Source of the DNA: a virus
Strand: one strand, 5' to 3'
Length of the DNA stretch: 49,298 nucleotides
IMG/VR virus record: IMGVR_UViG_3300042460_002232
Span: 1 to 49,298 of that record
The position numbers were made by a program, and so were the translations under genes. Below the pieces are notes generated by a model, which worked only from the letters and a program-made list of their open reading frames with translations, made no database searches and was not told where the DNA came from. Shown here in pieces: positions 8,261 to 15,997 of the stretch (position 1 is its first letter; every line of letters starts with the position of its first letter).

Positions 8261-8598
8261 GGCACGGCCTCCATCCACTCCGGACGCTTCCATCCGGTGA
8301 GCTTCTCGACCTGGTCCCAATCGCTTTTCGACTGCGACGGTTCCAGCTTCCGGAGTGACGAAGCGCAGATGACCATAGGCCGCGAGGGATGCCCTTCGAT
8401 CTGGATCGGATAGTTGCGATGGCCTGTCATCGCTTCAGTGGCGCGGATGATTTCGCGGGCGAGATGGCCGAGCGAGTCCATGCTCAACACGCACACGACG
8501 GCGCCGATATGCTTGCTGTCTCTCGGAATGCACTCGGAGGCCACGATCCTGCAGCGATCACCGGGGCCAAGGACCTGGTTGTGATAGTTGGCGGTCAT
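8257..8598 (-). CDS. Hypothetical protein (113 aa)
   Basis: Begins MTANYHNQVLGPGDRCRIVAS, a beta-rich N-terminus that resembles a small barrel, then a helical segment (LGHLAREIIRATEAM) and a basic C-terminus ending RPEWMEAVP. I do not recognise the family. The ATG lies 9 bases after the SMC-like ATPase stop and the gene end overlaps the next start by four bases. It belongs to the recombination and replication part of the operon by position only. Confidence 0.6.
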   Translation of the reverse strand: MTANYHNQVLGPGDRCRIVASECIPRDSKHIGAVVCVLSMDSLGHLAREIIRATEAMTGHRNYPIQIEGHPSRPMVICASSLRKLEPSQSKSDWDQVEKLTGWKRPEWMEAVP

Positions 8599-8607
8599 GG
8601 ATTCCCC

Positions 8608-10284
8608 CTAGGCCGCGACGGCTTGCTGGCCGGAGTCGCCCATCCACAGCAAGCCGATCGTCGTCGGCAGCGTGGGACGCTTGGCGACCGTGCAGCAGAC
8701 GATGGCGGTGCCGAGGCCAAGGCGGGTCAGGCCGGAGAGCAAGGGCGGCCTCAGATCGGGCTCGATGACGTCGAGGCGATCCAGCAGCACCATGCCGAGC
8801 CCGCTGAGCCGCGCGAGCGCAATGGCGATGGCCGTGTCGATTCGCCACCGTTCCGATTCGGAGCAGTACCAGGACTCGCGGCCGGCGTAGCGTGCGGCGC
8901 CATCGGCGTCGATCGAGACAAGGTCGAGGCCGAGTTGGTCACAGACGATCTCGGCGTCCTTGTTCACCGCGCTGATTGCGCCGCCAGCGAGATCTGCAGC
9001 AACACCTTCGGGGCCAAGATCGTCGGCCAGTGCCGTCCAGGCCAGCACGGCCTCGTGCGCGTCGCGCGCCCGGCGGTTCTGGGAGTGCCAGGCCTCGGCA
9101 TCGTGCAGCGCCGCGAGGTCGCGCTGGACCTCTTCACAGGTGCGGCGCGCCGCCGCGGCATCCGCCTCCAGAGCGGCAACATCCACGCCGGAAACTTCCT
9201 TCTCGGCCTGCAAGCGGCGCGCCGCGGCATCCGCCTTCTCCACATCGCAAGCCGCTGCGTTGCGCTCGCCACGATAGGTGACCAGCGATAGCTCGGCATC
9301 GTCGATGAGGCTGCGGAGTTCCTCGGCGCTGCGCCGCACTGCCGGCAAATCGCCGGCGGCCACAATGGCGCCGTTTTCGATGTGCAGGAGGCCGTCGCAA
9401 TGCGGGCAGCTGTGCGTCTCCGGACCATGGCTGCGGAGTTCTGTCTGCAGTGCCGCCAGGCGCTCCTCTGTTTCGCGGACCATCGTGTCTGCCTTCTGCC
9501 GCCGATCCTCTGCGGTGGCGAAACTGGCGGCACGAGCCTTCAGCACAGCCAGATCGTCAGGGTGGGTCGGTTGCGCGCGGGCAAGTTCCCGGTCGATCGC
9601 TGCGCTCTTGTTCTGAGCTGCTTTCAAGTGGGCGCGCAGTTCGTCCTGCCGGGTACGCCAGGGCGTGGAGGCCGGGTGCGCAGGCTCACCCTCGGGCTCC
9701 CAGGTCTCGGCCTGCTTGCTGCCCCAGTTCTGATTCGTGATCGAGCGCCAGACCCCTTTCGCCTCCCGGGCCATGCCGGTGGCCTCGTCGCGCGCGGTGT
9801 CCAGGCTGGAGCGCAGCAGCGGGGCGATGCGATCCAGGAAGCCGGCGGCATGCTTGCGAGCGAGTAGCCGGCGCACGATCTCATCGGCGTCGCCCTCGGT
9901 GCCTACCAGCTCCTTGAGGAGCGCAGCGCGCTCGGACTTCTTGACGGCGGTGATCCGCTGCTTGCCGAGGCAGAGCTCTGCGGATGCGGGAAGGGCGGCG
10001 ACGCCGCTGATCTCACCGGAGGGCAGTGTCAGCTTGATGGGGCCGGTGTCCGTCATCACCGTAACCCGACCGACGCGCGCCCCATCGGTGACGAGTTCCT
10101 GCCAGGACTTCTTCGGGCCGGCACGATCCGACCAGCCAAGCAGCGCCAGGCGCAGCGCCTCGGCGACGCTGGACTTACCCTCGGCGTTTCCGCCAGCGAC
10201 GAGTGCGACACCGGTGGTCGGCAGCTGCAGTGACGCAGCGCGCGCGCCCAGAATGTTTTCGACGGCGAAGGATGTGATCTTCAT
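8608..10284 (-). CDS. SMC/Rad50-like ATPase with CxxC hook
   Basis: 558-aa ATPase of the SMC/RecF/Rad50 superfamily. The N-terminal strand MKITSFAVENILGA leads to Walker A GGNAEGKSS (31-39). The central region (about 210-440) is Ala/Glu/Arg-rich and predicted coiled coil, interrupted by SCPHC (C293, C296), which looks like a Rad50-type zinc hook. Near the C-terminus ARLSGLGMVLLDRLDV resembles signature plus Walker B, but with LDRLD where LDEP is usual, so the catalytic Glu may be missing or shifted. Next to it are a probable annealing protein and a PD-(D/E)XK nuclease, suggesting a phage recombination module. It probably handles DNA ends rather than chromosome structure. Confidence 0.85.
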   Translation of the reverse strand: MKITSFAVENILGARAASLQLPTTGVALVAGGNAEGKSSVAEALRLALLGWSDRAGPKKSWQELVTDGARVGRVTVMTDTGPIKLTLPSGEISGVAALPASAELCLGKQRITAVKKSERAALLKELVGTEGDADEIVRRLLARKHAAGFLDRIAPLLRSSLDTARDEATGMAREAKGVWRSITNQNWGSKQAETWEPEGEPAHPASTPWRTRQDELRAHLKAAQNKSAAIDRELARAQPTHPDDLAVLKARAASFATAEDRRQKADTMVRETEERLAALQTELRSHGPETHSCPHCDGLLHIENGAIVAAGDLPAVRRSAEELRSLIDDAELSLVTYRGERNAAACDVEKADAAARRLQAEKEVSGVDVAALEADAAAARRTCEEVQRDLAALHDAEAWHSQNRRARDAHEAVLAWTALADDLGPEGVAADLAGGAISAVNKDAEIVCDQLGLDLVSIDADGAARYAGRESWYCSESERWRIDTAIAIALARLSGLGMVLLDRLDVIEPDLRPPLLSGLTRLGLGTAIVCCTVAKRPTLPTTIGLLWMGDSGQQAVAA

Positions 10285-10289
10285 GGCGA

Positions 10290-11171
10290 TTAATCCATCG
10301 AGAAGCCGGGTTCCGCCGTGCCGCTGCCGGCCTGGCGCTTGCGGGGCTTCTCCTCCTGCGGCGGCGGCGGAGTCTCGGTCTTGCCGGGCTGATCCAGGGC
10401 AGCCTGCTCGCGCAGGATGCCGGCGGCGTCCGCCGCGGCGCGGAAGGCCTCGATGTTGCCAACGGTGCCGCCGAGGCCGCTGATCTCGGAGAAGGTGAGG
10501 CCCGCCACCGCTTGGCGGTCCAGCGCGATGCCCGCCTTGGTGGCGAAGGCGATGACGCCCTCGCGGTACTGGTCGATGGTCTTCGACTTGTCGCCGATCT
10601 CCAGGCACTTCTTCTCGAAGCGCGCGATCACTTCCTGCGGGATGATGGATAGCACCCCGTTGCGGAAGGCCTTGGACTCGGCGATGACGTCGTAGTGGGG
10701 TCGATCGTAGGCGGAGCCGTCGCGGCGGCGTTCCGTCTTCGTTTCCTTCTTGCGGACCTGGATCGAGTTGCCGGTCTTGACGTCGGTGACCTCGACCACG
10801 CACTCGTAGAAGTCGGGCTCGTCGGCCAGCTGCTGGATGATCTCGGCCTTCACCGCCAGCGGCTCGAAGCTCTTGAACACGAACAAGGCGCCGGTCTTGT
10901 CGACCGAAGCGACGAGACGCGACTTGATGCCGCCGTAGGCCGAGGCCAGCGCGCGGGCGCCAACCACGGAGACGCCGGTGACCTGCGAGCCGGAGATCTT
11001 GAAGTCGTAGACGTACTCGCGGCCGGTGTAGCCATGCAGGACCTGGTCGCGGATCAGCTGATCATCACGCGCTTGCATGGCATGCCAGGTGTCGAGAGAG
11101 AAGGCGCCGGCCTGCTGGGCAAGGGCGATGCCAGGGTTCTGGAGGTCGGTGAGGGGGACGATCTTGGACAT
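10290..11171 (-). CDS. Probable single-strand annealing/recombination protein
   Basis: 293 aa, starting MSKIVPLTDLQNPG. The middle holds conserved-looking blocks YVYDFKISGSQVTGVSVVG, the segment VVEVTDVKTGN and the segment ESKAFRNGVLSIIPQEVIARF, and the tail is Pro/Lys-rich and probably disordered. I cannot assign it firmly to RecT, Erf or Rad52/Sak. The call rests on its place between an SMC-like ATPase and a Cas4/RecB-type nuclease, where phages usually encode an annealing protein, and on its size and disordered tail. An alternative is a phage protein of unknown function in DNA replication. It starts 17 bases after the nuclease stop. Confidence 0.55.
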   Translation of the reverse strand: MSKIVPLTDLQNPGIALAQQAGAFSLDTWHAMQARDDQLIRDQVLHGYTGREYVYDFKISGSQVTGVSVVGARALASAYGGIKSRLVASVDKTGALFVFKSFEPLAVKAEIIQQLADEPDFYECVVEVTDVKTGNSIQVRKKETKTERRRDGSAYDRPHYDVIAESKAFRNGVLSIIPQEVIARFEKKCLEIGDKSKTIDQYREGVIAFATKAGIALDRQAVAGLTFSEISGLGGTVGNIEAFRAAADAAGILREQAALDQPGKTETPPPPQEEKPRKRQAGSGTAEPGFSMD

Positions 11172-11188
11172 GGTTAAGCTCCTCGGGA

Positions 11189-11992
11189 TTAGCGGTGGTA
11201 GGGGCACGAAGCCCAGCGGGCGCAGTACTTCTCGCCGCAGAGCATCGAGTTGGGGTTCGGGTAAAACAGGCCGGTGCGGAACATCTGCGCGGCGAAGGCG
11301 ATCAGGCCGGGCTGTTCGGTGGTGCCGACCATCAGCTGCTTGGCGTTGGCGATCTCGCCGCTGGCGATCTTCGGCTTGCCGCTGGTCTGCATGCCGATGA
11401 TCTCGGCAGTGCCGGTGATCGCGGCGCCGGTGGTGTGCTCGTAGAGCAGCTCGTAGATGCCGACCTGGGCGGCGTGGCCCTTCGTCTTGGCGGCGCCGTT
11501 CTCCACCGCGCGCGCGCCGGACTTGAGGTCGGTGATCCGGGAGCCGTTGTCGCCGGTGACGATGCGGGAGCGATCCAGCGTGCCGGTCAGCTTCACCTTG
11601 ATGCCACCGCCGCACTCCACCACCAGGGGCTCGACCTGCATTTCCACCGCGGCGAACTGGTAGCGCGGCGACCACTCCATGCAGTACTGCGCATGCAGCG
11701 AGAGGCCGATCTTCTCGGCGTCCTTCACGGTGAGTTCGTCGAGGGTCAGGTCGACGTCGTACTCCGGTTGGCGGAGACGATCCACGAACACGCCGGCGGC
11801 GTCATCGGGCTTGATACCCTCGGCGCGCATTCGGCTGCTGTCGTAGGCCGCTGTCGAGGCGTGCAGTGCGGAGCCCAGTGCGGCGCGTAGGCCGGAGGGC
11901 TTACGCATGCCCAGCAGGTTCTCGCCTTCGAAGCGATAGCCGCAGTCGAAGAGCTTGCCCCAGGCAGAGGCGCGGACGGTGGTTTCGGTCAT
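11189..11992 (-). CDS. PD-(D/E)XK nuclease, RecB/Cas4-like
   Basis: 267 aa. The nuclease core reads GSALHAST (H44), KLTGTLDRS (metal-binding Asp), ITDLKSGA (D-x-K) and AAQVGIYELLY (the Q-x-x-x-Y motif), the order seen in RecB, AddB and Cas4 nucleases. Cysteines at 17, 252, 257 and 263 (one near the N-terminus, three at the C-terminus in CGEKYCARWASC) have the arrangement of the AddB/Cas4 iron-sulphur staple, though the C-terminal spacing (x4, x5) is not the standard one. Likely role: 5'-end resection feeding the downstream annealing protein. The stop of the upstream small gene shares one base with this start (TGATG). Confidence 0.85.
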   Translation of the reverse strand: MTETTVRASAWGKLFDCGYRFEGENLLGMRKPSGLRAALGSALHASTAAYDSSRMRAEGIKPDDAAGVFVDRLRQPEYDVDLTLDELTVKDAEKIGLSLHAQYCMEWSPRYQFAAVEMQVEPLVVECGGGIKVKLTGTLDRSRIVTGDNGSRITDLKSGARAVENGAAKTKGHAAQVGIYELLYEHTTGAAITGTAEIIGMQTSGKPKIASGEIANAKQLMVGTTEQPGLIAFAAQMFRTGLFYPNPNSMLCGEKYCARWASCPYHR

Positions 11993-12192
11993 CAGATTCC
12001 TCCACGCGCACGCAGGCGCGAGAGCAGGTCCGGCTCTTCCTTGAGGTCGCGGTCGCACAGGACCCCGTCTCGGCCGGTGGTGAGAGACACGCCGCGGGTG
12101 CGGCGATGGCGGATGCGAGAGACGGCCGCCGCGTGGGCGCTGCAGAGCAGCACGCCGAGGCAGATGCCGGCGAGGAAGGCGAAGAGATTCAC
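11992..12192 (-). CDS. Small membrane protein (66 aa)
   Basis: [24 protein letters not shown] is a single hydrophobic segment or signal anchor, followed by an arginine-rich tail (RIRHRRTRG) and a soluble end. Start is a GTG that overlaps the DUF6745 gene stop by four bases (GTGA). Topology by the positive-inside rule would put the C-terminus in the cytoplasm. Family unknown. Confidence 0.6.
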   Translation of the reverse strand: MNLFAFLAGICLGVLLCSAHAAAVSRIRHRRTRGVSLTTGRDGVLCDRDLKEEPDLLSRLRARGGI

Positions 12193-13472
12193 GATTCGGC
12201 CCCCGGGCTGTAGTCCTCGGGGCGCTTGAAGTACAGGGAGTAGTCGGCGCGGCGCCAGGTCGATGCCGCAGCTGCGATGACCTCTCGCGATGCGCGGCCG
12301 TCGTAAGCGTCGGGATCAACCGACAGCGTGTAGCGCTTCACGGAACCATCCGGTTCCGGCGTGCTGTTCAGCACGTCGAGAAGGACGATGCCGATGTTGT
12401 CGTCGCGGAACAGGCGAGCCGTGCGCAGCCCGATGACAGGGTCATTCTCGGGCCGGGAATCGACCAGGATCAGGCCGGCATCATCGAGAAAGCGCTGGTA
12501 GCCGTAGCGCTCGACCATGACGCGGCGGACCTCCGCATTGGTTTCAGCGCGAATCGCTGCAATCGTGATGCTCTCCGGCCGCTCAATAACATCCGCGGGA
12601 ACCGCGACGCCGTGCCAGTAGTGCAGCTGCCAGCCGTCGCGGTAGGCGATGGCGGGGCCGGTCTCACAGTGCAATCGCCCAGCATCATCGCGATGCACTA
12701 CCAGTGGACGATCAGAGATGGCGAGCACATTCTCGTGCCACCAGGTCCAGCCACAGGACGCCGCAAGATCCTCGTAGGGTTCGAACTTCGCGAGGACAGG
12801 ATCCTGCCAGCCCATGACATCGCGAAAAAACGAAACATAGGCGCTGAATCCGGCGCCCCAGAGTTGCCCGCCGAAGTCGTTGTAGACGCCGTCGCGCAGC
12901 GACGGCGACGACCAGACCTGCGACCGGACCTGCGACTCGACCTGCGACCGGACCTGCGACCGGACCTGCGACCGGACCTGCGACTCGACCTGCGACTCGA
13001 CCTGCGACCGGACCTGCGACCAGACCTGCGACCGGACCTGCGACCGGACCTGCGACCGGACCTGCGACTCGACCTGCGACCGGACCTGCGACTCGACCTG
13101 CGACCAGACCTGCGACCGGACCTGCGACCGGACCTGCGACCGGACCTGCGACCGGACCTGCGACTCGACCTGCGACCGGACCTGCGACCAGACCTGCGAC
13201 CGGACCTGCGACCGGACCTGCGACTCGACCTGCCCGAATTCACGCAGCATCGCCCAGGCAATGATTCCGCCCAGTGTCGCGCCGTAGGGGCTGGACATCC
13301 GCAGCACAACCATCGGCTTGTTGAGGTTGGCGAGCTCGTAGCCTTTGAGCGCGGCGGCTGTGGCGCGCTCGAAATCAGCAGGCTCCGTGGAGAGCCCGAT
13401 TTCGATCCACTTCCGGGACCATTCCGCGAAGCGCCCGACTTGCTCGGGCGTGATGCTGTCGATGCGCGCCAT
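12189..13472 (-). CDS. DUF6745-like protein with long QVxS repeat
   Basis: 427 aa in three parts. Residues 1-80 are helical and open with [19 protein letters not shown]. Residues 81-188 are 27 tandem four-residue units QV(R/E/W)S encoded by a 12-bp minisatellite. Residues 189-427 hold a [20 protein letters not shown]...[13 protein letters not shown] block that matches my memory of DUF6745, a domain of unknown function in bacteria and phages. The repeat length is a multiple of three throughout, so changes in copy number keep the frame. The gene starts one base from the stop of the next upstream gene. No enzymatic residues can be pointed to. The repeat could form a beta-helix-like rod or spacer; this is inference. 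Confidence 0.78.
   Translation of the reverse strand: MARIDSITPEQVGRFAEWSRKWIEIGLSTEPADFERATAAALKGYELANLNKPMVVLRMSSPYGATLGGIIAWAMLREFGQVESQVRSQVRSQVWSQVRSQVESQVRSQVRSQVRSQVRSQVWSQVESQVRSQVESQVRSQVRSQVRSQVWSQVRSQVESQVESQVRSQVRSQVRSQVESQVRSQVWSSPSLRDGVYNDFGGQLWGAGFSAYVSFFRDVMGWQDPVLAKFEPYEDLAASCGWTWWHENVLAISDRPLVVHRDDAGRLHCETGPAIAYRDGWQLHYWHGVAVPADVIERPESITIAAIRAETNAEVRRVMVERYGYQRFLDDAGLILVDSRPENDPVIGLRTARLFRDDNIGIVLLDVLNSTPEPDGSVKRYTLSVDPDAYDGRASREVIAAAASTWRRADYSLYFKRPEDYSPGAES
12909..13232 (-). repeat. 12-bp minisatellite, 27 units, inside the DUF6745-like gene
   Basis: Perfectly phased tandem units, on the coding strand CAGGTCxxGTCx in sense, translating to QV(R/E/W)S. Only the third codon of each unit varies (CGG, GAG or TGG). 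Twenty-seven units span 324 bases without interruption. Order of the variable residue from the N-terminus begins E, R, R, W, R, E, R, R, R, R, W. Confidence 0.95.
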
Positions 13473-13473
13473 C

Positions 13474-13845
13474 TCAGTCGGCGACCTGGCGGACGACCTT
13501 GTCGGCGGTGTGCTCGACCTGGATCGGGAGTTCGTAGAAGCCGGGCGGGATCGCGTGCGGGGTGTGCTCTTCGTGCGTGAGGTTCACGGTCTCCGCGACC
13601 TCCAGGAAGCGGGTGCCATTGCTGGCCTGCAGGAGGCGAGCGCGGCGGCCGGCGAGGCCGATGGCACTTTTCGCGAGACGCTCGGCGTCCTGCCAGTTGG
13701 CGGCGTGATCGGCGATGGCGTGTGCGTGGCCGGTCACTTCGCCGTGCATCAGCACGATGCGGCCGCCTTCGAGCGGGACTTCCTTGCAGTCCTCCGGGAT
13801 TTTCTTGACGGGGACCAGCAGGACATCGCCTTGACGGATGATCAT
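13474..13845 (-). CDS. His-rich hypothetical phage protein
   Basis: 123 aa starting [18 protein letters not shown], a beta-hairpin opening that I have seen in small phage proteins of unknown role. Histidines cluster in [17 protein letters not shown] and in [13 protein letters not shown], which suggests metal binding. AAGGAG lies eight bases before ATG 13845. The frame stays open upstream to a GTG at 13983, which would add 46 residues but has a poor ribosome site. It ends one base before the DUF6745 start, and the two probably work together. Confidence 0.7.
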   Translation of the reverse strand: MIIRQGDVLLVPVKKIPEDCKEVPLEGGRIVLMHGEVTGHAHAIADHAANWQDAERLAKSAIGLAGRRARLLQASNGTRFLEVAETVNLTHEEHTPHAIPPGFYELPIQVEHTADKVVRQVAD

Positions 13846-13991
13846 TTCAGAAACTCCTTGCCGCGCTTGGCGGCTCTGTTGTGCGGTGGTTGGTGAAGAC
13901 GGAACGGGAGCGGCAGTGCCGAACTCTCTGGCGAAGTCAGCGCGGAAGCGGGCCATCGGGTCGGCGGCTTTGGAAGGGATCACGGACGCAC

Positions 13992-14372
13992 CTAGGCGAT
14001 CAGTTCGCGCGCGTGGTCGTCAGCCGCGCGGATCGCGGCCATGAGAGAGGTCTGATCCTTTGGCCCGGCATCGGAAAGCACGGTGATGTAGGTCATCAGC
14101 GCTGCAACCAGTTCGTCACGCTGTGCGGTCAAAGCCTTGATCTGGTCGGCCTGCGCGGTGAGGCCCACTTCCCGGTCGAGCAGCTTTTCCTTGAGGTCGT
14201 CGTTCTCCGCATCGACGGTGAGCAGGTCAGCGATCAGGCTGCCCTGCATCCGCTCGGTCGGGACGCCGGCCAGCCAGTTCACGCAGACCCGCGCGTGCTC
14301 ATAGTCCTCGCGGGAAATGATCCCGATGCGGAACGGCGGCCAGGGGCGTGGGGTCACGTTCGGCGCGCTCAC
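13992..14372 (-). CDS. Hypothetical coiled-coil protein (126 aa)
   Basis: The central part (about residues 45-95, with DLLTVDAENDDLKEKLLDRE and ALTAQRDELVAALMTY) has heptad-like spacing and should form a coiled coil. A short Pro-rich N-terminus precedes it. GTG start overlapping the upstream stop (GTGA). Common type of early phage gene; function unknown. Confidence 0.65.
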   Translation of the reverse strand: MSAPNVTPRPWPPFRIGIISREDYEHARVCVNWLAGVPTERMQGSLIADLLTVDAENDDLKEKLLDREVGLTAQADQIKALTAQRDELVAALMTYITVLSDAGPKDQTSLMAAIRAADDHARELIA

Positions 14373-14665
14373 GCTGCACCGCCTTCGGCATCAACAGGTG
14401 CCTTCGCCCAGCCCAGCAGTTCGGCCATGAACTCCAGCGAGACGCTGCGATCGGATTCGTTCCCGTAGAGGCCCCACACCGTGAGCCAGGCAGAGGGATG
14501 GATGTGCGGACGATCCGGCCATGCGATGAGGGTCGCGTAACCCTTGTTGCCGGCGGAGGGGTCGAAGACGGAGAGGGAGGCGGTGGTGACCTCCCCTGCT
14601 GTATTTCGGTAGATCGTGGTCGAGACCTTGAGGCCGGACACGACGTGCTTCTTCGTGTTGGTCAT
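14369..14665 (-). CDS. Hypothetical protein (98 aa)
   Basis: Begins MTNTKKHVVSGLKVSTTIYRN, then alternating polar/hydrophobic strands (GEVTTASLSVFD, YATLIAWPDRPHIHP) suggest a small beta-sheet protein, with a helical C-terminus (LEFMAELLGWAKAPVD). Four-base overlap with the next gene. I do not recognise a family. Confidence 0.62.
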   Translation of the reverse strand: MTNTKKHVVSGLKVSTTIYRNTAGEVTTASLSVFDPSAGNKGYATLIAWPDRPHIHPSAWLTVWGLYGNESDRSVSLEFMAELLGWAKAPVDAEGGAA

Positions 14666-14674
14666 GGCAGCCCC

Positions 14675-14977
14675 TCAGTTGCAGCGCTGGGTGGCTGCCG
14701 CGTTCAGCTGGGCGGCCAGCAGGCGACGGAGACGGCCGGCGATGCCGGCAAGGTCGCCGCGGTAGTCGGGGTGGGAAAGCAGCGCCAGCTCCTCGCAGAG
14801 CGAGTCGCCATCGAGCAGCGGCTGGATCACGCAGTCGAAGAACTCGGCGGGGGTTTCGGCGATGCGGATCGCCTGGGCTTCGATGGCGGCCTCGTCGGCG
14901 TCGCCCTGGGCCTCGTCTGCCTTGCGGTCCCAGTAGGCCTGGGCGGCGGATTCATACGCGTGGTTGCTGCGTTCCAT
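14675..14977 (-). CDS. Hypothetical first gene of the leftward operon
   Basis: 100 aa, acidic in the first half (ADEAQGDADEAAIEAQ) with a more basic C-terminal half (GRLRRLLAAQ); mostly helical by residue pattern. ATG preceded by AAGGGAG at seven bases. It is the promoter-proximal gene of the operon that ends with the integrase, about 40 bases after the predicted PL promoter. Genes in this position often counter host functions, but nothing in the sequence shows that here. Confidence 0.65.
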   Translation of the reverse strand: MERSNHAYESAAQAYWDRKADEAQGDADEAAIEAQAIRIAETPAEFFDCVIQPLLDGDSLCEELALLSHPDYRGDLAGIAGRLRRLLAAQLNAAATQRCN

Positions 14978-15018
14978 CGTCTTACTCCCTTGCCGCTTGG
15001 ATGAGCGGCTTGGGAGTG

Positions 15019-15047
15019 ATATTCACACGGTGTGTAATCTATGTCAA
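15019..15047 (-). promoter_or_regulatory. PL-like promoter for the leftward operon
   Basis: Reading leftward, a perfect TTGACA -35 (15047-15042) is followed after 17 bases by GAATAT (15024-15019). The -35 lies in one operator-like site and the -10 touches another, so repressor binding would block it. It is the only good promoter ahead of the operon that begins at 14977. Confidence 0.65.
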
Positions 15048-15080
15048 CACTGTGTGAATTATGATTTCACACGCCGTTAC
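15022..15080. promoter_or_regulatory. OL operator cluster (three sites)
   Basis: Sites with core CACA-NN-GTGT: 15022-15038 (TTCACACGGTGTGTAAT), 15044-15060 on the other strand (TTCACACAGTGTTGA), and a weaker half-site 15066-15080 (TTCACACGCCGTTAC). Centres are about 22 bases apart. The same pattern recurs in front of the Cro-like gene at 18439-18502, as expected for one repressor acting on two promoters. Confidence 0.65.
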
Positions 15081-15164
15081 TTTTCCGACGAACGGTTAAA
15101 TGCACCGGCGCGTACCAGGCCTCCGCGAAGCGTCAATTCCCAAAAGCGGTTGCCGATCATCGTT

Positions 15165-15187
15165 TTTCAGGGCTTGACGCCCTGAAA
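15165..15187. promoter_or_regulatory. Perfect 9-bp inverted repeat upstream of 15308 gene
   Basis: TTTCAGGGC and GCCCTGAAA flank a TTGAC loop. The repeat is followed by a roughly 120-base GC-rich leader before the ATG at 15308. There is no T-run, so a terminator is unlikely; a protein-binding site or structured leader is more plausible. The TTGACG at 15174 could be a -35, but no convincing -10 follows at 16-18 bases. Confidence 0.45.
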
Positions 15188-15307
15188 TTAGTGGCAGGCT
15201 GATTTATGGGGGTCACGCGTTCTGCTTTCGCTGCCAGCGATCGGGGCATTCGCGCGAGAGGGTCGCGGGCACCGGCAGGCTATCCGCACGTAACACAGGA
15301 GCAAGCA

Positions 15308-15550
15308 ATGCAGAATCAAGCAGTGGTTGTGCGCGTCGAGATCGGGAGTCCGTCGTATCTGGAGATCGCCCGGAGTTCCCTGGTCCAGGTCCCAGAGGAG
15401 ATATTGCGGTTCAGCCTGGACGAGCTGCGCGCGGTCGCGGAAGCTGCTATCGCTACTGGCCAGTTCCCGGACTGGCTGTATCAAGCTGCCTATGCGTGTC
15501 GGCGCGTCGCAGGCCTGCTAGATGCGGCGGATATTAACCGGCTGCGATAA
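15308..15550 (+). CDS. Small hypothetical protein in the immunity region (80 aa)
   Basis: Starts MQNQAVVVRVEIGSPSYLEI with AGGAG six bases upstream; an in-frame start at 15206 is less likely because it lacks a ribosome site and reads through the structured leader. The second half is helical (FSLDELRAVAEAAIATGQFPDW, then YQAAYACRRVAGLLDAA). It is the only rightward gene between the two operator clusters and lies divergent from the leftward operon. I do not recognise a family. Possible roles include an immunity-region regulator like lambda N or Arc/Ant elements, but there is no sequence proof. Confidence 0.6.
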   Translation: MQNQAVVVRVEIGSPSYLEIARSSLVQVPEEILRFSLDELRAVAEAAIATGQFPDWLYQAAYACRRVAGLLDAADINRLR

Positions 15551-15613
15551 TGACGGCGGCTATAAGAAGCTGCACCGGGAAGGCTGCAGTGCTTCGTGTC
15601 ATGCGCGCCATGG

Positions 15614-15952
15614 CTAGTTGCCAGGGGGGCGGCAGGTGTTTTTCCAGTCCTCATCGAAACCTTTTGCCAGCCACTTGTCGGCGTCATCGAGGACGATCTG
15701 CGGCGACATACGCACTTTGTCTTCCTTCACGATGAAGCGGGTGAATCCAACGTAGCCACCCATAGCGTTCTTGGCGTTAACTTCGCCGCACACCGCTTCG
15801 TTCCAGGTAACAAACATTTCGCGAAACTGAGCAGAGGCTGGGTCCTTGAGTCCTTGGCGGACAGCCTCCTTGGCGTTGGGAATCTTCGGATCGACCCTGC
15901 CGCAGCCTAGCGCGGCCAGCAGAAGCGTCAGGATCAGGATGCGTGGTGCCAT
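15614..15952 (-). CDS. Small lipoprotein
   Basis: 112 aa. The N-terminus MAPRILILTLLLAALGCGR is a lipoprotein signal with lipobox LAALGC, so the mature protein should be lipid-anchored at Cys17 or so. The remainder (NAKEAVRQGLKDPASAQF, then CGEVNAKNAMGGY) matches a kind of small lipoprotein found in proteobacterial genomes and prophages. ATG 15952 is chosen because GAGGA lies eight bases upstream; a GTG at 15967 is the alternative. It lies downstream of darG and might be transcribed in the lysogen, which would make it a candidate surface-modifying (superinfection-excluding) protein. The leftward spacing from DarG is 45 bases. Confidence 0.7.
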   Translation of the reverse strand: MAPRILILTLLLAALGCGRVDPKIPNAKEAVRQGLKDPASAQFREMFVTWNEAVCGEVNAKNAMGGYVGFTRFIVKEDKVRMSPQIVLDDADKWLAKGFDEDWKNTCRPPGN

Positions 15953-15997
15953 CAGTGGGGTCCTCACAGTCCGATTCTGTTCCCAGGACTGTGGCGC

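Noticed and set aside
12909-13232. Regularly repeated units that might be read as a CRISPR array
   Set aside because: Units are 12 bp, contiguous, with no spacers, and lie in frame within a coding gene.
12612-13580. Plus-strand ORF with RPDLRPDL repeats
   Set aside because: It is the complement of the QVxS minisatellite; the domain-bearing frame is on the minus strand.
15174-15207. Sigma-70 or sigma-54 promoter in front of the 15308 gene
   Set aside because: TTGACG is a fair -35, but no -10 lies 16-18 bases on, and the GG/GC spacing for sigma-54 is not met.
15188-15484. Minus-strand 98-codon ORF across the leader and small gene at 15308
   Set aside because: No ribosome site or family; it reads across the structured leader, and the plus-strand gene has AGGAG at the right distance.
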